Source of the DNA: Eutrophocola sp965662685
GTDB taxonomy: Bacteria; Pseudomonadota; Gammaproteobacteria; Pseudomonadales; Pseudohongiellaceae
Reading direction: 5' to 3'
DNA: 64,000 bases
Assembly (NCBI GenBank): GCA_965662685.1
Contig: CBFIIQ010000007.1
Coordinates: 1-64,000, forward strand
This document shows, one piece after another, positions 35,145-43,846 of the stretch. The notes below the pieces were generated by a model. That model saw nothing but the letters and a program-made list of their open reading frames with translations. It was not told the origin of the DNA and ran no database searches. The position numbers and the translations under genes were made by a program. The stretch's first letter is position 1. The number at the start of each line of letters is the position of its first letter.

Positions 35145-37820
35145 ATGCAGGTTTCGAGCAGCCAAAAGTCAAGCAAGCGATTTTCGACGGACCGTGAACA
35201 GTCGATCGTCAGGTTAATCAACTGCTTTATCGTTGTCGCCTACGTCGCTTTTTGTTACACCATAGAGGTACTGCCTAAAACCGTTCTACTAATCTATCTC
35301 TACGCTATTCCCTTCTCTATAGTCATCTTTTTCTGGTGCATCAGACATCCCGAACCCAACCGAATTCGTCGCATAATCGGCATGCTTGCGGACTTGGGCA
35401 CCACCACAGCCGCAATGAGTATTTCAGGCGAGGCCTCCAGCCCACTATTCCTGATTTATTTATGGACCACGGTAGGCAACGGTTTTCGCTACGGAGAAAA
35501 ATACCTTTACCTGAGCATGTGCATGAGCATTATCGGTTTCAGCATTGTGCTCCTGTTAAGCTCTTACTGGTCCGAGCACCTGTATTTTGCTGGCGGGCTA
35601 TTGATGTCATTGTCCGTTTTGCCTGTCTATATAGCAGCCCTGCTAAGAAGGCTACAGGCAGCAACAGATGAAGCCCGCAAAGCCAGCCTGGCCAAGAGTC
35701 AATTCCTGGCCACCATGAGCCATGAATTACGAACCCCTTTGAATGGCGTGGTCGGCATGAGCGATATGCTCAATTCCACTGACATGTCTGATGAGCAACG
35801 AGGATTTGTAAACACTATTCAAGCTTCTTCAAAAACACTTCTTGCCTTGATTGAAAACATTCTCGATTTTTCAAAAATTGAAGCCGGCAAAACCGAACTT
35901 GAAGATGTAGAGTTCGATCTACATGAATTGATTCACTCCATTACCGGTATGGTTTACCCCCAGGCAACAGTTAAAGGAGTGTCATGCAGCGTCCATATCT
36001 CGGCAGATGTGCCCTATAGCCTGAGGGGTGATTCAATCCACCTTCGACAAGTACTGCTCAATTTATTAGGCAATGCCGTTAAATTTACCGACAAAGGGTC
36101 TATAGAGCTGAATCTTTTTTCACTGGATTCAGAAGACGACCGGGTAAGACTCAGATTTGAGGTCATCGACACCGGCATTGGTATGACAAAAAAAGAACAG
36201 CAGTCTATTTTTGACAATTTTACCCAGGCCGACCAATCCATCAGCAGAAAATTTGGCGGTACTGGACTGGGTACTACCATTTCCAAAAAACTGGTGCAGT
36301 TAATGGATGGGGAAATCGGGGTGGTAAGCTCACCTGGGCGAGGAAGTAAATTCTGGTTCGAGCTGGAATTCAAGTTCAAGGCCAGTGAACCGGGTCCGGT
36401 GGAAGACGTGCCAATCATTTCCACCACATCGTCGATCCTGATCATCGGAGTCTCCGGAAGACGCCGAAAAGCTCTCACCCAGAACCTGCAAGAATGGGGA
36501 TTCGAGTGGGAATACGTTGAAAGCATGGAAGAAGCATACAGCAAGATGCAAATCGCGCTGGATAGGGCCAGTGGGTACAACGTGGTATTAATTGATCATC
36601 TCAGTCTGGGTGAGGAACACGAAATTGATAGCCTGGCATTAAGTATCGCTAATGACCCGAGAGCCAGTAAAACCAATCTGATTCTGATAAGTTCGGCTAG
36701 CATGGAGCAAAGTCGAAGGGCTGCATTATTAGCCTCGGGCTATTTTTGCATACTNNNNNNNNNNNNNNNNNNNNNNNNNNNNNNNNNNNNNNNNNNNNNN
36801 NNNNNNNNNNNNNNNNNNNNNNNNNNNNNNNNNNNNNNNNNNNNNNNNNNNNACCTGATTCTGATAAGTTCGGCTAGCATGGAGCAAAGTCGAAGGGCTG
36901 CATTATTAGCCTCGGGCTATTTTTGCATACTCAATTCACCCATAGAAAAACGCTTCCTGTTTAACGCGCTGCATGCGACCAGTAACGCGCAGACAAAGGA
37001 AACAAATGTTACCCGCTTATGGAATTTCAAAGCTGACAAAGGGAACAAGGGCAAGCTGAAGATTTTGGTTGGAGAAGATAATGATACCAACCAGAAAGTT
37101 ATACGCACTATTCTTGAATACGCCGGCTATGCGGTGGATATATATAAAAATGGCAACGACATTCTCAATGCGATCGAAGAAAAACCCTACGATCTGGTAA
37201 TCCTGGATATGCACATGCCTGAAATTGACGGCATTGAAGCTGCCAAAGCGCTACGCTTTCTTCAAGCCAGCAACAAGAGAATTCCAATAATCATGCTTAC
37301 TGCAGATGCAACAGTTGATGCCATTGATGCGAGCAAACAGGCAGATATTGATTTCTTTATGACGAAACCACTGGAATCGGAAAAACTACTGAAGACAATC
37401 GAAGAACTCACCCTGCCAAACGCTGAATCATTACAAGCGGAGTTATTTGAATCAGATCAGCAAGTGCTGGACCATAAGACGCTGGACAAGTTATCCAAAA
37501 TTAATACCAGCCAGGATTTTATGAGAGAGCTGATTAGTGGCTTTATTAGCGATACTAAAAAACTGATTACCAAAATAAAACTGTCCTTTGAAGAAGAAAA
37601 CTTTGAGGCTGTCCAGGAGCATGCACACGCCATCAAGGGAAGCGCCCACAATATAGGCGCCCTGGCCATTGCAGCATCGGCGAAACATATTGTTGATGAA
37701 AGCAAAAAAAGAGCTTATGTAAATATGCCAGAACTTTATATCAATCTGGTTCAAATAAGTGGCATTACCTTTACTGCCTTGAACGCTTATCTCGATGAGC
37801 ATGAATCCGCTTCTCTTTAG
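35145..37820 (+). CDS. rpfC: RpfC-like hybrid sensor histidine kinase for DSF
   Basis: The first ATG after the gap encodes MQVSSSQKSS, then a membrane sensor with about five hydrophobic helices (about 20-165) and the input-adjacent REQSIVRL typical of RpfC. The kinase core has the H-box FLATMSHELRTPLNG and GTGLGTTI. A degenerate receiver-like region follows (about 430-550), then a true receiver with ILDMHMPEIDG, then an HPt domain with HAHAIKGSAHNIG. A 98-N run with a duplicated flank lies in the degenerate receiver; collapsing it gives about 832 residues. It should sense cis-2-unsaturated fatty acids and control RpfG by phosphotransfer. Confidence 0.86.
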   Translation: MQVSSSQKSSKRFSTDREQSIVRLINCFIVVAYVAFCYTIEVLPKTVLLIYLYAIPFSIVIFFWCIRHPEPNRIRRIIGMLADLGTTTAAMSISGEASSPLFLIYLWTTVGNGFRYGEKYLYLSMCMSIIGFSIVLLLSSYWSEHLYFAGGLLMSLSVLPVYIAALLRRLQAATDEARKASLAKSQFLATMSHELRTPLNGVVGMSDMLNSTDMSDEQRGFVNTIQASSKTLLALIENILDFSKIEAGKTELEDVEFDLHELIHSITGMVYPQATVKGVSCSVHISADVPYSLRGDSIHLRQVLLNLLGNAVKFTDKGSIELNLFSLDSEDDRVRLRFEVIDTGIGMTKKEQQSIFDNFTQADQSISRKFGGTGLGTTISKKLVQLMDGEIGVVSSPGRGSKFWFELEFKFKASEPGPVEDVPIISTTSSILIIGVSGRRRKALTQNLQEWGFEWEYVESMEEAYSKMQIALDRASGYNVVLIDHLSLGEEHEIDSLALSIANDPRASKTNLILISSASMEQSRRAALLASGYFCIXXXXXXXXXXXXXXXXXXXXXXXXXXXXXXXXXXLILISSASMEQSRRAALLASGYFCILNSPIEKRFLFNALHATSNAQTKETNVTRLWNFKADKGNKGKLKILVGEDNDTNQKVIRTILEYAGYAVDIYKNGNDILNAIEEKPYDLVILDMHMPEIDGIEAAKALRFLQASNKRIPIIMLTADATVDAIDASKQADIDFFMTKPLESEKLLKTIEELTLPNAESLQAELFESDQQVLDHKTLDKLSKINTSQDFMRELISGFISDTKKLITKIKLSFEEENFEAVQEHAHAIKGSAHNIGALAIAASAKHIVDESKKRAYVNMPELYINLVQISGITFTALNAYLDEHESASL
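36678..36931. other. Assembly artefact: 98 Ns flanked by a 77-base duplication
   Basis: Bases 36678-36754 and 36855-36931 are identical around the N run 36755-36852, with two extra bases on the right copy. Inside rpfC, one copy should be removed; the frame is kept. Confidence 0.9.
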
Positions 37821-38013
37821 AATCATGATTTATTGTGCAGGTTTTGCAAAAATCTTTTTAGCTGAAAATCGCTAGCGATATCGGGTTAAAAAACTAAATG
37901 AAAATTTGCGGGAAGACCGGATTCGGCAAGAAGAAATGCAAGAACTAAAAAAATATTTGGGGAATATTTACAGGAAATACAGGGTAAAAAATATGGGACG
38001 TTTAGCCAATTAA

Positions 38014-38958
38014 TCAGGCGATATTCTGATTGATCATCTCATTGCCAGCTTCGCCATGATCAACACTCTCGTCAAAACCCGGCTCAATAGCAGACTGAAT
38101 TTTTCTGTCTTGCGCCTTCACCAGTCTGGTCATCATACGCAAATCTTTTTCTGAAAGTTGCATGGCTGCTTTCACCCAGATCTGGCAAACATCCAATAGT
38201 TCGTCGTAATCCACAGGTTCAGTACGAGCCATAACTTTCTGCATGGCCATTCTGCCTTTACGGTGTTTTTCACATTGGGCAATCTTCTCATACAGAGCCT
38301 GTTTACCCTCACCATCTTCGGCAAGAACATCAATTACACCCAGCTCATGCATTTCTTCAGCACTATAGACACGACCATTGAGAAGCATCTCTTCTGCTTT
38401 AGAGGGGTTCAGTCTGCGTTTCAGCAAGTGATAACCACCCATACCTGGAAACAGATTAAATAGAATTTCCGGAAATCCCATCTGCACACTTTTCTCGGCA
38501 ACAACGATACTGCTACTTAGTGCTACTTCACATCCACCACCAAGCGCATCTCCTCTTACCAGTGATATAGTCGTAATAGGTAAATTAAAATTAGTCATGA
38601 TCGGATGAATACCATCGATACAGGATTTGGCATACCTGTACATGGCTTCTTCATCCTGCGAATTAATCAGTTGCAAAAATTTAGCCAGATCACCACCAAA
38701 ATTAAAAATGCCCGGGGTCAGTGAATCCATGACGTGATACTTGATTGGTACCAGTTTACCCTGATAAGGCAGCTTGCCTTTATAGAACTTGAGCATGGTC
38801 TGAAGATGTTCGACTTCAGCAATGAGTTGGGAATTGAAACAGGGCCGGGGATAAGGTTTGAGATATTTCCAGACAATACCTTTATCAGGCTCAATGTCTA
38901 TTTTGATCTGGGTGAATGTATCCAGAGAGACATTCTTGCTGTAGGTAATATTACTCAT
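38014..38958 (-). CDS. rpfF: RpfF-like DSF synthase (enoyl-CoA hydratase family)
   Basis: 314 residues of the crotonase fold. The segment FNFGGDLAKF corresponds to the oxyanion-hole loop, and GDALGGGCEVALSSS and GFPEILFNLFPGMGGYHLL match RpfF closely, with Glu144 and Glu164 standing for the two catalytic glutamates of RpfF. RpfF makes cis-2-enoic fatty-acid signals from acyl-ACP. The start ATG is preceded by ACAGG; an upstream TTG is rejected. It is transcribed towards rpfC, the arrangement of Xanthomonas, and 415 bases separate it from the divergent carboxylase operon. Confidence 0.9.
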   Translation of the reverse strand: MSNITYSKNVSLDTFTQIKIDIEPDKGIVWKYLKPYPRPCFNSQLIAEVEHLQTMLKFYKGKLPYQGKLVPIKYHVMDSLTPGIFNFGGDLAKFLQLINSQDEEAMYRYAKSCIDGIHPIMTNFNLPITTISLVRGDALGGGCEVALSSSIVVAEKSVQMGFPEILFNLFPGMGGYHLLKRRLNPSKAEEMLLNGRVYSAEEMHELGVIDVLAEDGEGKQALYEKIAQCEKHRKGRMAMQKVMARTEPVDYDELLDVCQIWVKAAMQLSEKDLRMMTRLVKAQDRKIQSAIEPGFDESVDHGEAGNEMINQNIA

Positions 38959-39373
38959 AAACCTGTTCCAGAAACGCAAGATGCAATTGATATCAACATG
39001 CAATCATGGCGTTTTAAATTGATGCTTTTTCAAGAAAATATTTTCAAGTCAGATTTTTTTAAAAAAAATTAAAAAATAAAAACATTTTTTATCACTTGTT
39101 ATCCAGTGTAATAGAAAGTTTCCCCGAAGGATAGTTATTGAATGATCCTGCCACGTACTGATTTCAAAATCGCTAGATATTGTGTTGTTGGCCGGGTGTC
39201 AACACAACGCACACTCGTTGATATAAAAATCAGATTAAGACTCCGGCTATTCCTGACAAGGTATTAAATTTTTTGTTTAATAGAGGCAACTTTGTTCTAA
39301 TGAGCACAACATGAGTAATGCCTTTTCAATTAGCATATATTCCAACTAAACCCGAAAAAATTATTTGAAAAAT
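38959..39373. other. Divergent intergenic region between rpfF and the carboxylase operon
   Basis: No coding frame is convincing. The sequence is AT-rich and must contain promoters in both directions. An inverted repeat within it (39180-39207) is listed separately. Confidence 0.5.
39180..39207. promoter_or_regulatory. Inverted repeat, possible operator between divergent genes
   Basis: TTGTGTTG and CAACACAA form a perfect 8-bp inverted repeat with a 12-base GC-richer spacer. It lies about 170 bases before the ATP-grasp gene. The position and symmetry fit a dimeric regulator's site, but no regulator is identified. Confidence 0.35.
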
Positions 39374-40456
39374 ATGACTCAAGATACTCAGGATTCCGTT
39401 CTTTGGTTCAAGGACATTTCTCTTTCTGATCGCCCTCTCGTCGGTGGCAAAGGCGGCAGTCTCGGTGAGCTCTGCAGTGCTGGAATCAATGTCCCAAATG
39501 GTTACGTGATTACTACCAAAGCATTTAAAGCCTATCTGGACATCCTGGATGCGGAGCATGGTATTCGCCAGAAAATTGTTGCGCTGGATCCAGATGATGT
39601 AGCTACTCTAAATTCAGTCAGCAGTGACATGCGTGCCCTGGTGGAAAAATCTCCACCACCCGAATCACTGGCTAAAATCATCACTCAAGCCTATTGCGAC
39701 CTGGGTGACAATATACCCGTGGCCGTTCGTTCCAGTGCGACCAGCGAAGACAGTGAGGAAGCAAGTTTTGCGGGACTGCAGGACACCTACCTATGGCAAA
39801 AAGGAGAAGTTCAACTGCTGGATGCTGTGCGCCGCTGCTGGGCCAGTCTCTACAATCCCGAGTCTGTTGCCTACCGCTTGCGGCTTAATATTCCCGAGGA
39901 CGACCTGGCCATGGCCGTGGTAGTTCAGACCATGGTCAACTCGCGCTGCTCCGGTGTCATGTTTACCCGCAGCCCTACTACCGGTGATAAATCTGTTGTC
40001 ACTATCGAAGGCAGCTGGGGCCTTGGATCCAGTATTGTCAGTGGCGAGGTAACCCCGGACAAATTTGTGGTTAACAAAATTACCCGTGAAATCAGCGGGA
40101 AAAATATTGCGCCAAAAGCAATCGAGCACCTTCCTGATGAGAAAGGCGGGATTATTGAAAGACCTGTCGGGGAAGAGCGTCAGGCAATTTCCTGTCTCAG
40201 TGATGATGAAATCAAAGAGCTGACCGCTGTCGCCCGCCGCGTGGAAAAACATTATGGCTGCCCGCAGGACATTGAGTGGGCTCTGGCTCACGAGGGTGGC
40301 AGTGAAAAAGCTGGTGTGTTACTTCTACAAAGCCGTCCGGAAACCGTCTGGGCAACAAAAGACAAAGCACCTGTGGCCAAACCAGCGGCGAAAGCCTATG
40401 ACCATATTTTTAATGTAATGGGCGCCCAATTAATCAAGGACAAAACAAGTAAATGA
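39374..40456 (+). CDS. PEP-synthase-type ATP-grasp protein (phenylphosphate synthase small-subunit-like)
   Basis: About 360 residues, the size of the 40-kDa subunit of phenylphosphate synthase. It matches the N-terminal nucleotide domain of PEP synthase: KGGSLGELCSAGINVPNGYVI, VRSSATSEDSEEASFAGLQD, GVMFTRSPTTGD and WGLGSSIVSGEVTPD. There is no swivelling histidine or TIM barrel. Those functions would come from the 605-residue partner upstream of rpfG. The ATG at 39374 is chosen over a TTG three codons earlier. Its stop overlaps the next ATG (ATGA). The ATP should phosphorylate the partner's histidine. Confidence 0.85.
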   Translation: MTQDTQDSVLWFKDISLSDRPLVGGKGGSLGELCSAGINVPNGYVITTKAFKAYLDILDAEHGIRQKIVALDPDDVATLNSVSSDMRALVEKSPPPESLAKIITQAYCDLGDNIPVAVRSSATSEDSEEASFAGLQDTYLWQKGEVQLLDAVRRCWASLYNPESVAYRLRLNIPEDDLAMAVVVQTMVNSRCSGVMFTRSPTTGDKSVVTIEGSWGLGSSIVSGEVTPDKFVVNKITREISGKNIAPKAIEHLPDEKGGIIERPVGEERQAISCLSDDEIKELTAVARRVEKHYGCPQDIEWALAHEGGSEKAGVLLLQSRPETVWATKDKAPVAKPAAKAYDHIFNVMGAQLIKDKTSK

Positions 40457-40920
40457 GTTTAAGTCATAAAGATGTACAGGAAATTCTGCGCTTACTGGAA
40501 GATACTGACTATAAGGAGTTAACTCTCGAAACCGAGCACTTCACCCTGAAACTAGAACAGGATGAAGAAGGCTGGACACAGCAGACAAGCACCGTGGCAA
40601 GTGACAAGTCAACGGTTACCAGCACTGTCGCAAGCGTTGCTGAAAACACCGCTGTTGAAACTGCTGCGACTGAAGAGGGTTTACTGGATATTCGCGCCCC
40701 CATGGTAGGCACTTTCTATAATGCGCCGAAACCCGGTGCTGGCCCCTTTGTCGAAATCGGTTCCAGAGTTAATGAAGACAGTGTCATCGCTATCATTGAA
40801 GTGATGAAACTGATGAACTCTATTCCTGCCGGGCTCAATGGTGAAATCGTTGAAATTCTTGCCGAGGATGCGCAGTTTGTAGAAAAAGGGCAACTGTTAA
40901 TGCGAGTCAGACCCTCTTGA
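40453..40920 (+). CDS. Biotin carboxyl carrier protein
   Basis: 155 residues: an N-terminal AccB-like segment (about 1-40), a Ser/Thr/Ala/Val-rich linker (about 44-75), and a biotinyl domain with IEVMKLMN, where Lys119 is the biotinylation site. It carries carboxybiotin between the carboxylase and the carboxyltransferase. It overlaps the ATP-grasp gene by four bases and the carboxylase by one base. It resembles the acetyl-CoA carboxylase carrier, but no acetyl-CoA carboxyltransferase genes are here, so it likely serves the unusual carboxyltransferase of this operon. Confidence 0.93.
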   Translation: MSLSHKDVQEILRLLEDTDYKELTLETEHFTLKLEQDEEGWTQQTSTVASDKSTVTSTVASVAENTAVETAATEEGLLDIRAPMVGTFYNAPKPGAGPFVEIGSRVNEDSVIAIIEVMKLMNSIPAGLNGEIVEILAEDAQFVEKGQLLMRVRPS

Positions 40921-42299
40921 TGACTGCTGTGAAATCGATTAACCGTTTACTCATAGCGAACCGTGGCGAAATCGCGGTTCGTATCATTCGAACCTGTCAG
41001 ACACTGGGTATTGAAACTGTGCTGGCGGCATCCGCAACAGACCTGGATTCTATTCCTGCCAGAATGGCAGATCAGGTAATCAAAATTGGTCCGCCCCCAT
41101 CGCTACAAAGTTATTTGAATGTCACTGCTGTGCTGCAGGCTGCCTTACAGACCAATGCCGATGCCATCCATCCAGGCTATGGCTTCCTCTCGGAAAATGC
41201 CTCTCTTGCGCAGGCCTGCTCAGACAACAACATTATTTTTATCGGGCCCACCGTAGCCCAGCTCAACGCTATTGGTGACAAACTGAAAGCGCGTGAGAAC
41301 GCCGTGGCGGCTAATTTGCCCATCGTCCCCGGCGGTTCAGTGAATAATCCCGAAGAAGCTGAAAAGCTTGCTGCTGACATCGGTTATCCGGTGCTTATCA
41401 AAGCTGTTGGCGGTGGTGGAGGTCGTGGTATGCAGGTTGTACATGCTGTAGCTGACCTGGCCAAAACCATGACTCTGGCGCGCGCAGAAGCGGAAAATGC
41501 CTTCAATGATGATCGCATTTATCTGGAATGTTTTGTCGCTAGCGGACGCCATGTAGAAGTTCAGGTACTGGGTGATGGCAAGCAGATCATTCATCTGGGT
41601 ACCCGTGACTGCTCTATTCAGCGACGCTACCAAAAACTGGTGGAAGAAGCACCGGCACCCTGCCTCAATGATGACTTACGCGAAGAAATGCAAAGCGCTG
41701 CTGTGGCATTCGCACAGCACCTGGACTATCAGGGTGCAGGCACTGTTGAGTTTCTGGTGGATATCGAGCGTAACAGTTTTTATTTTCTGGAAATGAATGC
41801 ACGTATTCAGGTGGAGCATCCAGTTACTGAGGCCATTACCGGTCTTGATCTGGTTGCTCAGCAAATCCGCATCGCCGAAGGGCGACCTCTGGGCATTAGT
41901 CAGAACGATGTTATTTTCACTGGCCATGCGATTGAATGCCGGCTCAATGCTGAAGACTGCCAGAATGATTTCCAGCCCAGCCCCGGTAAAGTTACCCGCG
42001 CACAGTTTCCTGTCGGACCCGGCATCAGGATAGACACTCATATTGAAAGCGGTATCACAGTACCGCCGTATTATGATTCCTTGCTGGGCAAGTTGATTGT
42101 CTGGGGAGAGGATCGCGCTGAAGCGATAGTGCGCCTGCAAAATGCGCTGGCGCTATGTCATCTTGAAGGGGTTGAAAGCAATATAGTTTTACATAAGGCC
42201 ATACTGGCAACCGAAGAATTTATAGAAGGCGGTGTGGACACACGTTTTTTAAAGCAAATGCTTGATACCACCGATGCGGGAGAAATTGCCAATGGCTAA
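40920..42299 (+). CDS. Biotin carboxylase
   Basis: 459 residues, all three ATP-grasp family domains. It begins RLLIANRGEIAVRIIRTC, with the glycine loop GGGGGRGM near 160, HLGTRDCSIQRRYQK, and NARIQVEHPVTE at the active site. It carboxylates biotin on the carrier using ATP and bicarbonate. The ATG overlaps the carrier stop as TGATG; an in-frame TTG just before is less likely. Downstream the next gene overlaps it by eight bases. About ten residues longer than E. coli AccC, otherwise typical. Confidence 0.94.
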   Translation: MTAVKSINRLLIANRGEIAVRIIRTCQTLGIETVLAASATDLDSIPARMADQVIKIGPPPSLQSYLNVTAVLQAALQTNADAIHPGYGFLSENASLAQACSDNNIIFIGPTVAQLNAIGDKLKARENAVAANLPIVPGGSVNNPEEAEKLAADIGYPVLIKAVGGGGGRGMQVVHAVADLAKTMTLARAEAENAFNDDRIYLECFVASGRHVEVQVLGDGKQIIHLGTRDCSIQRRYQKLVEEAPAPCLNDDLREEMQSAAVAFAQHLDYQGAGTVEFLVDIERNSFYFLEMNARIQVEHPVTEAITGLDLVAQQIRIAEGRPLGISQNDVIFTGHAIECRLNAEDCQNDFQPSPGKVTRAQFPVGPGIRIDTHIESGITVPPYYDSLLGKLIVWGEDRAEAIVRLQNALALCHLEGVESNIVLHKAILATEEFIEGGVDTRFLKQMLDTTDAGEIANG

Positions 42300-43761
42300 T
42301 ATTAAACTGGTGGATGTCAGTATCCGCGACGGCAATCAATGCATGTGGAGCATGACCGGTATGGGCACGCACCAGATGATGCAGGCCGCGCCACTGATGG
42401 AACGGGTTGGCTTTCGCGCCATCGACTTTACTTCCAGTACCCATATGGCCGTCGGCGTACGCTACCACCAGGATGATCCCTGGCAACGTATTCGCTTGAT
42501 GCATCAGGCACTGCCCAATGTCCCACTACAATTTATTTCTACCGGTTTTCGTTTTATTTCCTGGGAAACTGCCGATCATGATTTCATGCGACTGGCCTAT
42601 AGAACCCTGATGAAAAATGGCATCGGCCGCTTTGTGCTGCTTGATCCCATGCATGACATGGATGCCTTGATGCAGGTTGCCCGCATTGTTAAAGAGGAAG
42701 GCGATGCCGAAAATATGGCGGCACTGACCTATACCCTGAGCGATGTTCACGACGATGAATTTTATGCCAACTGCGCCAGACAGATCGCCGCCTCTGGTGA
42801 TTTCGACCTGCTCTATATCAAGGATCCCTCTGGCTTGCTGACATCAGAAAGAGCACGCACCCTGATTCCTGCTATCAAAAAGGAAATCGGTAATCTGCCA
42901 CTGGAACTTCACTCCCACTGCACCATTGGCCTGTCCCAGTTCAACTATATGGTGGGCGCCGAGTTAGGTATTGATGCGCTCCATGTTGCAATTGGTCCTC
43001 TGGCTCATGGCTCTTCATTGCCCTGCGCCTCGCAAACCATTGCCAATCTGAAAACCCACGGCCATGACGTGGATGTCAATGAGGTCGCGCTGAAACAGCT
43101 GGAAGACTACTATTTCGGGCTGGCAAAAGCCGAAGGTCTGGCGGTAGGCAAACCTCAGGCCTACGATGCTTCCTATCTCCGTCACCAGGTGGCCGGTGGT
43201 GTATTAACCACAACCCGCAGACAGTTAGCCGAATTAAAACTGGAACACAAATTTGACGATGTTATGGCAGAAGTGGAGCGAGTAAGGGCAGAACTGGGCT
43301 CACCAATTATGGTCACGCCCTTTCCCCAGATCGTCACAACCCAGGCCATGTTCAATGTGATGGGTGACGGGCGCTATGAACAGATACCGGATCAGGCCAT
43401 ACGTTATGTACTGGGACGCTTTGGGCGTCCAACGGCTCCGGTGGACCAGAATGTTCTGGACCGGATTATGTCGCTGCCACGCACCAAGGAAATAGAAAAA
43501 GAACCAATCACCATGACCCTGAAGGACAGGCGCAAACAGTTTTCAAAAAGTATGTCGGATGAAGAGTTCTTATTGCGTGCAGTAATGCCGGTAGATCAGG
43601 TGGATGCCATGCGACCCCGCTCACCCGATGAGCTCCACTACAACCCGGCCATTTCACCAGTGCTACAGCTATTGAAAGGCCTGCATCACGCCAAAGGCAA
43701 AAAATCGCCCGCGAATTTCTCTGTCAGCCAAAAAAACTTCAAACTGACATTAAACCGCTAA
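42292..43761 (+). CDS. Divergent biotin-dependent carboxyltransferase of the 5S/PycB/OadA superfamily
   Basis: 489 residues. The TIM-barrel metal site is conserved: Asp8 in DVSIRDGNQ, Lys177 in IKDPSGLL, and His207/His209 in LHSHCTIG. VTPFPQIVTTQA preserves the catalytic Thr of the usual VTPTSQIVG. The pyruvate-recognition segment LLRGxNxVGY is replaced by FISTGFRFISWE, so the key Arg is gone, and AGGTSQP reads AHGSSLP. The protein therefore probably transfers CO2 to something other than pyruvate. The ATG follows GGGAG with good spacing; an upstream ATG inside the carboxylase gene is less likely. It is the last gene of the operon. Confidence 0.85.
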   Translation: MANIKLVDVSIRDGNQCMWSMTGMGTHQMMQAAPLMERVGFRAIDFTSSTHMAVGVRYHQDDPWQRIRLMHQALPNVPLQFISTGFRFISWETADHDFMRLAYRTLMKNGIGRFVLLDPMHDMDALMQVARIVKEEGDAENMAALTYTLSDVHDDEFYANCARQIAASGDFDLLYIKDPSGLLTSERARTLIPAIKKEIGNLPLELHSHCTIGLSQFNYMVGAELGIDALHVAIGPLAHGSSLPCASQTIANLKTHGHDVDVNEVALKQLEDYYFGLAKAEGLAVGKPQAYDASYLRHQVAGGVLTTTRRQLAELKLEHKFDDVMAEVERVRAELGSPIMVTPFPQIVTTQAMFNVMGDGRYEQIPDQAIRYVLGRFGRPTAPVDQNVLDRIMSLPRTKEIEKEPITMTLKDRRKQFSKSMSDEEFLLRAVMPVDQVDAMRPRSPDELHYNPAISPVLQLLKGLHHAKGKKSPANFSVSQKNFKLTLNR

Positions 43762-43846
43762 GCCAATACCGGTATTGCCCGGTATAGTTTAAAACACCAA
43801 TTAGTAATGCAGCACAGGATGCGACTGCATCCAATGAGGTACGCCA

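Noticed and set aside
34031..35197. rpfG read through the 98-N gap into a 388-residue protein
   Set aside because: The tail after the gap depends on the unknown gap length and coincides with the start of rpfC in another frame, so it is not trustworthy.
37936..38013. 25-codon frame between rpfC and rpfF encoding MQELKKYLGNIY...
   Set aside because: The amino-acid composition looks somewhat coding-like, but it lacks a ribosome-binding site, abuts the rpfF stop codon and has no family match. Could be a remnant.
42262..42291. Earlier ATG of the carboxyltransferase inside the biotin carboxylase gene
   Set aside because: The later ATG has a good Shine-Dalgarno sequence and matches the family N terminus; the ten extra residues have no support.
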